DNA of 40,043 bases. Source: Nemertoderma westbladi. Taxonomy: Eukaryota; Xenacoelomorpha; Nemertodermatida; Nemertodermatidae. The stretch spans positions 1 through 40,043 of the forward strand of contig JAUCBJ010001043.1 in assembly GCA_032718475.1 (NCBI GenBank), given 5' to 3'. Positions 10,220 through 20,095 of the stretch are shown piece after piece; position 1 is the first letter of the stretch, and each line of letters starts with the position of its first letter. Both the position numbers and the translations under genes were made by a program. The notes beneath the pieces were generated by a model. It did not search any database and had not been told where the DNA came from. It saw nothing but the letters and a program-made list of their open reading frames with translations.

Positions 10220-10779
10220 TTACAGGTATTTTTTTTATCAAAATAACCCTTATTAATCTTTTTAATTAAAGATCGATTAAATTAAAATAATAATACTGTA
10301 AATAAAATTTTTATTAATTATTTTATTAAGTATTATTAATAAGTTATTAATAATTAATTATTAAGTATTTTTTATTAAAATTAAACTTTTGGAATAGGGC
10401 CTACTGGTAGAGTTTAAAATTAAATGTTTTTTTCAATTGATCTTTTGGAGTAGGCCTGTCGTAGCTTTGGAGATATTGAAATCTGGAATTGGAATCCTTA
10501 CTGGTACCTGGTAGGCTTATTCCATTGTACGTATTCTCGTAGTATTTCAGCTAATTTTGAAATGTAATAAACCACGTACATGACGATATTAGAATCGTTG
10601 AGTCTTCACACCCAAAGAATTGGTTTTGTTTGCAGTTATTTTTTATGATTTGGTTTGTGATTTTGTTTGTGATTTGGTTTGTGATTTGGCTGTTTGGTGT
10701 GATTTCTTGTGCTTAATAGTATAATTAATTCTGTAATTGTTAATAGTGTAATCCTAATACTAATGTAATACCCGGCTGA
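10220..10779. repeat. AT-rich spacer with a 12-bp tandem repeat
   Basis: 10230-10390 is almost pure A/T. At about 10647-10703 a unit close to gtgatttggttt repeats four to five times. No gene is seen. Confidence 0.55.
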
Positions 10780-11012
10780 AATCAATTTGGTGCACACCAC
10801 TTGGCTGCCCGATTTTTTTGGTTATAGAGCATAGAGTGACTACTGAGTGTCTGGCCATGTTACTACTGACTGTCTGAGCATATGGTTTCCCTGAAATGGA
10901 AAAGTGATCGTTTATTGTTTTGGTTAGAAAAGCCCGCATCATTAACCTGTTCCTTTTCCTCTAAATGCGCTATTTAAAAAAACAAACACAAGTGGTGTGC
11001 ACCAAATTGATT
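10780..11012. mobile_element. Putative 233-bp MITE with perfect 23-bp inverted ends
   Basis: The first 23 bases (10780-10802, starting aatcaatttggtgcac) are the exact reverse complement of 10990-11012. The interior has no coding potential. It holds the 29-bp segment shared in inverse orientation with 3004-3032. No clear target-site duplication is visible, so it may be an inverted repeat of another origin. Confidence 0.55.
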
Positions 11013-11549
11013 ATTAAGCATACCTACTATAGAAACATAGACCGCATACATATAAACGGATGTAACCCCATCATAAATGTAATGAGTAATAACCCATGAC
11101 AAGGTCATATGAGTCGGCGCGGACGTCGAGGGCGGCAATACAACCCATATATTGTACTCTCAGACATCCGCGATGCTGTTGTACCCGTCCCTCCTAGCCA
11201 TTCCACCATTCCACGTTGGCTGGCAGCTGACAATGGCTAATTGTACATTGTATATATTATTAAACTTACTCTAGAACGATAATCTATTCCATCCACTATC
11301 CCTTTTAGATAAGATCTGGAATGTTTCCATTCTTTAAACTCCAAATTTTGCGTTTTTTTAACATTTAAAGTATTAATTTAAATAAACTAGAACTACTAGA
11401 CTTATACAATTTGAAGATCTCCGATGACCGATAAGTCTATTCCGTGTAATCCCACAAAGACCGCAGGTTATTCGAGTCCCGTCTTCATAAGAAGATTCTA
11501 AAAGAGAAGGAAAAAAAAAGAAACAAAGACTGCAATTAAGTCAAGGGAA
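11013..11549. other. Gene-free stretch with a tRNA-B-box-like repeat
   Basis: No coding signal. At about 11440-11484 lies a segment including tgtaatccc, aaagaccgcag and ttattcgagtccc that is nearly repeated at 18568-18616. The ttcgagtcc core resembles a polymerase III B box, but no full tRNA or A box could be folded. Confidence 0.4.
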
Positions 11550-12910
11550 ATGGGATATCCAGAGGTTGTACATAATCTTCTAGGGTTTCCATATATCTGA
11601 ACCAATGTTGAATTTGTTCATGTATCGAACCTGAGTCCTGAATATAGACATGGCATTGTCAAATATACACAGGGAGATGTAGGTATATTGGAATCTGTCC
11701 AAGCACGCGATGCAATAGTTGGACTACCTGAATGGCGTCAATTTACTGACAATCAGGTTCTTACAGTTCACGAGATGGGGAATAGTGTGTATATTGCCGA
11801 CTCCATAACATCCTTTAGTATCAGAGCTCCTAAACTCCGAGTTTTTGATAAAGTAGAGGTTTTCTTTGAATGCTTTGGTATTTATAGGGAAAGTACAGAA
11901 ATATCATTGTCACTTAGAACTTAAGAAATGCCGATGGATTGATGGCAATAAACGTCGTTGGAAACTAAGGCCTACTGGCATTCCAATAGCTGTGGAATTT
12001 CTTACACGTAAAGCTGCGAATGGGAATATTATTGCTAAGCAGTTGTTAGATGAGGTATTTCTTCCCATTGCTGCAGGACAATTACATAAGAGATTTGTAA
12101 GCTCTCTTGAACGTCATAAAAAACCTGCAATTGTTGTATTTTCTTGTATAAGTCCTTTACAAATGAGCCGTTTCTTATATCATTTGGTATACGTATTTGG
12201 CAGCTTTGAGACAGAGTTAGATCTTCTATCTGTCCAAGATATTCGGACTTCATTCGTCAGAGCAAGTCTTATCGAATGGGAATAATGTGCCAGCTGAGGA
12301 GGTTAATAGCTTACTTCAATCATATGTTGTGAAAGAGCTCACTTTTATATCCATTGGAAATATTCAACTCCAGCGTTTCCTCCATCTAGCTATTACTGGT
12401 GTTAGGCAATTCTTTGCTGGAGATGGTTTGCTCTATGAGGCAATAGCTCTCTTTTATGAGGATAGTATTCGGGACCAGTGTACTGAACAAGTAGCTAATA
12501 TTGAGAGTATGAGACGCAGAAATTTAGTTGATTCACTACATGAGAAAGATGGTTTGGTATTACCTGATGAGCAGGGTGTTTTACCACAGGATCGACAATT
12601 AATAACTGCTACCCGAGAATGCCCTCTTAATTGGAAACCTCTTTAGAAATCAGTTCAAGGACAATCACAGGATTCCATTGCTGAGCAACGAGATATGTTG
12701 CAGATATTAGTAAATGCTATTGATGAATATCAGCATCCATCAACAACATTTGTCCATTCTCCATGGTTAGTAGGAGCACCAGGTGTAGGAAAGACAACAG
12801 TAATGTTGGAAGCTATGGCTTACAGCCTTGCATGTGGTCTGAATGTTATGCTCACAGCAATTACAAGTGAGAGAGCCAGAGTATTAGGGGGTGAACATCT
12901 TCATTTACTT
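11550..12910 (+). pseudogene. Helitron-like replication helicase fragment, degraded
   Basis: The trace starts at ATG 11550 (MGYPEVVHNLLGFPYI) and has a TGA at 11598. It runs on with LSPEYRHGIVKY, ARDAIVGLPEWRQF, WIDGNKRRWKLRPTGIP and FLYHLVYVFGSFETELDLL, changing frame near 11900 and 12285. After a further break a PIF1/SF1-type P-loop, GAPGVGKT, lies at 12773-12796. The following ITSERARVLGGEHLHLL fits the segment after Walker A in Helitron-type helicases. Sequence identity ends near 12905. In Helitrons the helicase unwinds DNA in rolling-circle transposition. The HUH Rep motif and later helicase motifs are absent. The same protein recurs at 19035-19475. A related large helicase from another element class cannot be excluded. 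Confidence 0.55.
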
Positions 12911-14643
12911 ATGCTTTCCCTATATTATATATACTATATTTACTTATGCATTTCCCACTCATATACAAATGTGTTGTTAGTCAAAGACAATCTAACATTA
13001 AAGCATACCGTAGAGCATCGCCGTGACCGTCACAAAGGTCGACACCCCCCTACCACCTGTCACAAAATGAAACGAAAGCTCTACCCCCCTCCCCCCTCCC
13101 CTAGTGATTGACATACTTTATGAACGCCCCCTTATCTGGAAACAAGTCGTCAGACTTTGTGCGTAATGTTTTCCCTGGCCTAACGGCCGAAGACAACTTT
13201 GCCATTTAATATTGACAAAATTATATTGTATTAACTCACAATTAACACATTACTTATGATTAATCAATATTACATATAATAATTATGTATATATTTTAAT
13301 TATGTATTAGATATAATATTATCCCTATCCCTATCCTATCACCTATCTGTGTCGCACGTAATCGCCCACCACACTGTGTACTGCATGCTATCTATTATAC
13401 TGTACGATTTTATTACGATTATTGATTACACAACTCAATGATTCTTATTCTTATTATATGATTCTTATTCTACTGATATTACCCTTTTTTTTTACTGCTT
13501 TTCTGTCAGCAGTATTGTTGTACGCTAGTTTTATCAACCCACTGGCTCGTTATACCCATATAAATCACACCACGGCAAGTCTACAGTAGTTTAGGTCCAT
13601 TAGCGGTAGTTAGGGATTCACTACGCGGGTATTGTTTTCTCGCGAGTTTGGTCTGTTTCTGTAGACTGTATTTCTGCCTCACCAGTTAGGGACCGGTCAC
13701 TCCGATTGTCAAGTTAGCCCGGGCAATTGATTCGCCCAAGTTTAGGGGAAGACATCAGGCACCGATCTCGCCAGTAGTAGTTTGTGTACTTTGTTATATT
13801 ATTTAGGCCCGATTGTTGGGATTTTACAGTAGATGATCAGCTGTTTTACAGCAATACAGAAATCCGAATATACCGGTTACTGTTGTCTGTACTGCTGTAG
13901 GTAACTGATTCATAACCTTAACTGCCTTAAGGCCTAATATGCCTTTAATATTGCTTATATATATATACATACCGTGAGTTTGCATGTTGCCGTTTACTGG
14001 TTTTGTTATAAACTGATGCCGACTGTTTGTTATTGTCGATAAGGGCTAACTGATAATACCGCTTAATTGCAAATGCCTGCTTTGCTGTTATATAGGCCTA
14101 TATAATATTGTTATTCTTATATCTGTATATTGCAATATTGCTTTGTTTGCCGAACTGACTGACTGAGGAATTGCCAATTGCAACCTTCTGACCTTTCTTT
14201 ACTGCTTTCTTTCTTTCTATAAAATTGAACTGATATTTGCTTGAACATTTCTTCGAACTGGATAAAGAACACAAAGTTGGAAGTCATCAAAGTCACAAAG
14301 TCATCATGCACCCGAAAGTGCGTTTGTTTAATCTATAGGTACCAGTCAGCCAGTACTTCTGTGATGCCATTATACCGAAATCAATTCGCTCCACTACTAA
14401 TTGATTTCCAAGCTATTGTGCATGGCTATTGTTTGCAGTCAGTCAGATCATCTACAGTACACTGGAGTATATAAACCGCTAAATGTGGATATCCCGATTT
14501 GGAAAGTTTCCAAATTTGAATGTGATTTTTTCGAAATTCTGCATATTTGTTATTGATTTTCATTACCATCGTAACTGACTGTTCTTGCTTCTATACTTTT
14601 TCTTTTTGCCTTCTACTACCACTTATGTGCAACAATCAGTACC
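12911..14643. other. Non-coding region, probable leader/LTR zone of the BEL/Pao element
   Basis: 12911-13540 is AT-rich apart from a C-rich patch (13044-13104) followed by gacatactttatgaacgc, shared with 3144-3161. 13540-14640 is less AT-rich, unique in the window, and immediately precedes the BEL/Pao gag start, so it probably contains the 5' LTR and leader. A TATA-like tatataaa lies near 14469. With no second LTR copy in the window the LTR borders cannot be fixed. Confidence 0.35.
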
Positions 14644-16933
14644 ATGGCAGATGGTGAAACTCAAAACCGTGGGGGTAAGGGTGACAACATAGATGATGAT
14701 AATATTGATCAGATAGAGTTTATAAAAGGGAGGCGGAAAACAGAACGCCAAAAAGCATCTAAATTAATTACTGATTTTGAACATATTGTTAAACTAAATG
14801 AATCTGAACTTGATTCAGATGAACTGGCCTATCAGATTGAACTTGGTGAACGCCAGTTAATTTTATTAAATTCTTTAAGTTCTGAACTTAGCGAATTAGG
14901 CCATTATGAGTCTAAGACGTCAACACATAAATTGGTGATCTCGACCGCTATTTGTTCAAAATGGGCCGGGTTCTTTCTCGTTTAGACAAGGTAGGCCTTG
15001 CCAGTTCACATCATAGTGATGAAACCCAGTCAGCCAGTGGGACTAATAACTCAACTCGTGGTCTTCCGAAAATTTCTTTACCGACTTTTAGTGGTGATTA
15101 TTTTAGTTGGAGACCTTTTTGGGACCAATTTCAAGCGCTTATTCATTTAGCCCGGGTTGAGTGATGTCCAGAAATTTATTTATTTGCGTAACAGCTTGGA
15201 GGGAGAAGCCAAGGATGCCTTGTCTGGTTTTCCAGCAACCTCGGCTAATTATAAAACTGCTATTGAAGTCCTAAAACGTCGGTATGGCAACCCCCATCTT
15301 TTAATAGGTCTCTATGCCAGTCAGCTTTGCTCCCTTCCAGCCATAAAGGAGGGAGACCTTAAATCATTTTGCAAAATGATGGATATTTTTTAAAGTGCGT
15401 TGAGGGAAATTCGTCAGTTATCTTCTGAGGTGCAGTCTAGTGTTACCTCCAGTGACAATTCTGCTTTATCTTTAGACCTCACCTCTTTACTGTTAGCACC
15501 ACTTCTACAGCAAAAACTTCCACAGGATTTAATTATTGTGTGGAATAGAAACAATCCCAGTGAAAGATTTAACTTAGATCTTATATTGGAGTTCATTAGA
15601 CAAGAATTAGAAACCAGGGAGTCATTGGCTTATTCTCAAGTCAATTTATCTAAACCCCCAACTCAGAATACTAGGGTAAAAGAATTGCCCAAGCTTCTAA
15701 CTACTTCATCATTGCCTGTCACTGAAAATGCTCCTCCGCAACCAACTTGTCTTTCATGTCAGGGTCATCCCCATAGACTTAAGGATTGTCCAAATTTTCT
15801 TTCTAAGTCCATTGATGCTAAAGGGACCTTTATCAGAACAAAGAAACTTTGTACCAATTGCTTTGGACCTCATAAGTCTATAGCTTGCCAATCCAAATAT
15901 AATTTCAATAATTCTGGTGGGAGGCATAACTCATTACTTTGTTTTAAAAAGTACCGTGATCCAAAGACCCCGACCTCTTCTAGTGATCCTAAAACCCACC
16001 AAGCTTCTGGTAATACCAGGCTCCCTTCCCCCCAGGCGTATGTACCTCCAGTATCAAAAGCCAATTAATTATTCAACCAAGCCTTGGGATCAGTCAAAGC
16101 CAACTCCTCCTGCTTTAGATACTAGTTGGATTCCATCAGGGAATCGATCTGGTGGACCTGCCATGTCAGTGATACCAGTGATGCCAACTCACTCCAGCCA
16201 AGATAATCAAGTTTTTGTTAAGCTGGCAATGGCCTATCTTTATTCACCTTCTTGTGATAATGGCCAGTGGGTCCATGTTTATTTAGATGATGGGTCCAAG
16301 AGAACCTACATCAAATCCGACCTTTGTAATAATTACCCATTATAGTTACCCATTATAGACACCAGAATAATGTCGAAGGGTTCATTTGGAGACCATATTA
16401 CTACACATGACTCCAATTTAGTGTCATTTCAACTTTTCAGCCAATTCTTTTCTGAACCAATTGACCTCACCGCATGGACAGCCAACAAACTCTGTCCTTC
16501 CATTAAGCAGGAGTATCTATCAACTATGTTTTCTTCAATCTGCCATTTATCTAATTGGGCCAATAATTTTGATGGTGGTCTATTTTGATTTGATGGTGAT
16601 ATATCCCTTATTATTGGTGCTGACCAAATATGGGCTTTGACAGGTACCTATTATCAGTATCCAAATGCTCCTACTATAGTTGATACTTTCTTTGGGCATT
16701 TACTTACTGGCCCTTCTTCCCCAATTACTGTAAGCCCCTGCATTAATATGGGTTTATCTCCTTCCTTAATATTAACAGAACCTATAGAAGTGTCCAATCT
16801 ATGGAACTTAGAAACTATTGGAATTAAAGAGAGTGAGATTCATTTTGTACCTGAAATTATTCCTTTAATCTCTAGAGGATCCACCTCATTATCAAGTCCG
16901 ATTACCTTTCCTTGGAAATCAGAGAGATTATAG
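14644..16933 (+). pseudogene. BEL/Pao LTR retrotransposon: gag and protease region, truncated
   Basis: Gag begins at an ATG in good context (accATGG). In successive frames it carries LPKISLPTFSGDYFSWRPFW and VQKFIYLRNSLEGEAKDAL (the gag block of BEL elements), then two zinc knuckles, CLSCQGHPHRLKDC and CTNCFGPHKSIAC. A protease-like part follows: VYLDDGSKRTYI at about 16277, IIGADQIWAL at about 16610 and FFGHLLTGP at about 16690, ending with FPWKSERL, the border to reverse transcriptase. At least four frame changes or stops (near 14935, 15160, 15395 and 16066) break it. The active-site triad reads DDG rather than D-S/T-G. Reverse transcriptase, RNase H and integrase are absent: sequence ends at 16933 shortly before the inverted-repeat arm at 17062. 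Function would be capsid assembly and polyprotein cleavage. Confidence 0.85.
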
Positions 16934-17061
16934 TGCAGTTGTTTCTCACCAACATAAAGTTACTTCATTCTTAAATCCTCAAACATTTTCCTCAAACAAC
17001 ATCCTCAAACAACCATCCTCAAACAAATTTCTTCAAACTTACTTCTATATAAATTGAAGTG
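16934..17061. repeat. Short tcctcaaaca repeats
   Basis: Between the truncated BEL/Pao sequence and the inverted-repeat arm, a cctcaaaca-type motif recurs about four times (16976-17035). No gene. Confidence 0.5.
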
Positions 17062-17399
17062 ATAAAGTTTGTCCTTCTTTATGATGGATGTTGTTATATG
17101 GAACCTGGCAGGTTCTACCTGCTCCGTAGCTGCATCTATTACAGCAGACTGAGCCCATCCAGATATCACCCAACCACCGCGATATCTTTTCAGTTTGTTA
17201 CGGTTGTGATTCCGTGCCTAATCATTAGTGACGGATTGATTGTGTCTGAGGTTATAAATAATTATTTATACACTAAATAACTAAATAATTTGGTACTAGG
17301 ATGTTGTCAAGGATCTGAAGGTGCGAATAAGCAGACTAATGGAAATAATCACGTTACTGTGGCAGGTTATTATAACCAAAACAATTAAATAAGTCAATA
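17062..17399 (-). repeat. Right arm of the ~339-bp inverted repeat
   Basis: Reverse complement of 7887-8225 with modest divergence, including a stop in the frame open in the left arm. Its outer end is gtcaata at 17393-17399. The flanking base strings differ from those of the left arm. Confidence 0.85.
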
Positions 17400-17579
17400 T
17401 CAGGGGTTTCAGTTTATATGTATATTAATGACAAAAGATGAAACAAAGCTCTTAATAGCGTGGTAAAAGTCAGCACTTCTACAAAATACCCTATATTTCG
17501 GGCACAAAGCTTACAGTGTAATAAAATGCGTTAACTAACATAACATAAGGCTTCATTATAGGTATCTGTACGCACTGAT

Positions 17580-18155
17580 ATGGGATTTGCGTCCAGTTTC
17601 TCACCCTCTCCATATCTCGACGAGGTACTAAATTATATGCCCGAGACCAATCTGATTGTGTGTATATTTACTTTGGAGTTAATGTTAATCTTTATCTTTG
17701 GGCTGTCCATTGAAAAGATCAAGGCCGGTGTCTTTGATGGTCCACAGATTCGGCAGCTCACCAGGGATGAACATTTCATCGGGACCATGTCGCAACTGGA
17801 GGAAAAAGCTTGGTTATCATTCAAAGATGTCATAAAGAACTTTCTTGGAAATACAAGAGCAAAGAATTACGCTGAAATTGTCCAGAAACTATTGGATAGC
17901 TACAAAGCACTCGGTTGCAACATGAGCATAAAACTGCACTTTCTTCATAGTCACCTTGATAGCTTCCCGGAAAATCTTGGTGCTGTCAGTGATGAGCAGG
18001 GTGAACGATTTCACCAAGATTTGAAGGTCATGGAAGAGCGTTATCAGGGTAGGTGGGATGTACATATGATGGCGGACTATTGCTGGAGCATCAAGCGCGA
18101 TTGTCCAAAGATTGAACACTCAAGGAAAAGCTATAAGCGTAAATTTTTACCTTAA
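17580..18155 (+). pseudogene. C-terminal part of a conserved uncharacterised protein frequent in arthropods
   Basis: The frame ends at a TAA at 18153. Its convincing part starts near residue 42 (KAGVFDGPQIRQL) and includes FLGNTRAKNYAEIV, MSIKLHFLHSHLDSFPENLG, SDEQGERFHQD, MEERYQGRWDVHMMADYCW and a basic end, RKSYKRKF. I recognise this as a widespread uncharacterised family seen in many arthropod and other invertebrate genomes in many copies, which suggests a mobile or virus-like origin. Its function is not known to me. The invariant His, Asp, Glu and Trp residues suggest an enzyme or metal-binding fold. The hydrophobic first ~40 residues look like read-through upstream DNA, so this is probably the 3' exon or a fragment. 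No frame break is seen inside the conserved part. Confidence 0.6.
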
Positions 18156-18907
18156 AACATACTTTCAGTAGCCATATATCCCTATAATAACCTTAATGTG
18201 GCTATTACCTAATTTCTAAACGTTGTAATGCAATGTCTTTGATCTTATCTATGCAATAGTTAAAAACATTATATTTTATGTATCTTTTAACCGCAGAGTT
18301 TTTCTGATATTTAAAATAAAGCGAATGATCCTATAGTTCAAAAGTTGAGGTGGTAGAGAAAAACTGATATCATTTTTGGATTCAGCAGCCCAAAATTAGT
18401 TAAAAACAACTGTCAGATCTAACTCAACAAAAATTGTGTTCCCCAGTGAATAGAATCGATCAACATTAACGCCAGGTGACCTACGAAGAGCGAGATCGAG
18501 CAGTACCGGTACCTGGGCGACATCGACTTCTCCGCGCCCAAACTAGATGTCCCGAAAGTGTAATCCCGTGTAATCCCGCAAAGACCGCAGAGTCGCTTAT
18601 TCGAGTCCCATCTTCATTCCGGAGACTTGAAGTGGTCTTATAAACTGACAAGTAGGTCCAATAATCATAAAAAAATACCTTCTCAATTAAAATTTTGTTG
18701 TGCTCTTTCTCGTGGAGATATCCAATTGGCACCACTGGGCACATAAATTTGCAGAAATTGAATGCAAACCCCAAACTTCATCGCCTTTACTGATATCGCG
18801 ATATATCGGAGCCAGTATCTTCTATCCCAGCTATCTCGAAAACTAAGCAAGATATGGGAAAACGGTTTCTATATTTGGATTCAGCATGAAATTCTGCATT
18901 AGATAGG
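18156..18907. other. Gene-free stretch
   Basis: No supported gene. It holds the second tRNA-B-box-like repeat (18568-18616) and two similar phrases around ttggattcagca (about 18377 and 18877) that suggest an old dispersed repeat. Confidence 0.4.
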
Positions 18908-19042
18908 ATATGTTAGGATATGTTTCAAAAATTCGTATTTTTGGTCAGAAAATGCGCTACCGGGGGGGTAGCGCATTTTCTGACCAAAAATACGAATTTT
19001 TGAAACATATCCTAACATATTGGGGGGGGGGGGGGGGGCCCC
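18908..19042. repeat. Perfect palindrome (54-bp arms, 5-bp loop) followed by a G17-C4 run
   Basis: Bases 18908-18961 are the exact reverse complement of 18967-19020, separated by ggggg. A T, seventeen G and four C follow (19021-19042), and then Helitron-like coding sequence begins at once. Perfect arms next to homopolymers suggest either a very recent fold-back event or an assembly or sequencing artefact. Confidence 0.9.
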
Positions 19043-19475
19043 AAATTGTAAGGAGGCAATTGCCGTAAAATCATCCGTCGCTCCCCATCATCGGACAAAG
19101 TTTCTTTATCATTTGGTTTTAACGCTCGGGAGGTTTGTAACTGAGTGGGATGTTATGGAAGTTGCTTCCTTCCCTATAGCATTCCAGAATGCTGGGATGG
19201 TTGCTGATTTCAACAAGGGAAGAAGCCAACCTCATTAGTAGGCACTATGTAGAAGAACAACTGCAAACTTATTCTTTTGGCGCCAGACAATTTTAGAAAT
19301 ATCTCAAAAATACCATTGCAGCAATTGATGATATATTGTTCTCCAATGGTCATTTATCTACAGATTTTCCTTCTGTTTCATACATTGATCTACGTGAAGA
19401 ATAATCTGAGCGAATTCAAACAATAGAGAATATAAGGAAAAGGTACTTTGTGGATACAAACCATAGTGATCTACA
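19035..19475 (+). pseudogene. Second Helitron-like helicase fragment
   Basis: The trace includes FLYHLVLTLGRFVTEWD and FPIAFQNAGMV, parallel to FLYHLVYVFGSFETELD and the following residues of the fragment at 11550-12910. Then come EEANLISRHYVEEQL and, after stops, ENIRKRYFVDTNH, matching EEVNSLLQSYVVKEL and ESMRRRNLVDSLH. Stops occur near 19286 and 19400. It covers the middle of the protein only. The two fragments differ at many positions, so they are older, separately decayed copies. Confidence 0.5.
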
Positions 19476-20095
19476 GTAAGTAGGAGAATGGTGATCCCCC
19501 AGAAAGACTCCTTTATCTTAGCCACTCTGGATGAGCCACTTGATTAGGATTATTATATTTTATATCAATTTGTGGCAAGTCGTAACAATTTTATATTTGC
19601 CCTAAACGTAAATTAATTCATTTGCATTTATTCTGTTGAATACATTTACTGAAATTTAAATTTACTGCTGCTGTATACAATATATTTGCTGGACCAATAG
19701 TTTATCGTTTATATTTTGTTGCTAGGAAAATTTGGTGTCATCACTTCCAGCAATGACGACATTATTCGATTACTATATAAGCTGAGTTCGCTCGACCTAG
19801 TAGTAGTAGTAGTATATAAGCCCAAGGTATTAGTTCAGTGTCGTTTTTCATAGTTTCAGTCTTCAGAATTACAATATTATTATCAGTCTTCATGCAGTCA
19901 TTCAGAGTTCGCTTATCTGTTCTGTAGCATACTAGGCCATATACATCAAAACTAAATAAACTTCTGAATTATGTAATTATATTTCATTTCTGTATTCTGG
20001 CATTCACGCAAGATGCCTGAGTAGAGACTCATCAGCCAGGGGGCCAACTGACGTGGAGCCCAGGAACAACAGCTGTAACGTTACATAGTTGCAAA
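19476..20095. other. Possible solo-LTR-like or promoter-like stretch
   Basis: A TATA-like ctatataagc lies at about 19772, a second tatataagc at about 19813 after four TAG units, and aataaa at about 19954. The spacing of TATA and polyadenylation signal would suit an LTR, but no terminal TG/CA pair or target duplication could be fixed. No gene is seen. The zone lies downstream of the minus-strand recombinase-SET gene. Confidence 0.25.

Noticed and set aside
7887-17399. A Polinton/Maverick-type giant transposon between the inverted repeats
   Set aside because: No DNA polymerase B, integrase, capsid or packaging ATPase frames were found inside.
18481-18774. 97-codon minus-strand frame
   Set aside because: No domain; it overlaps the dispersed B-box-like repeat.
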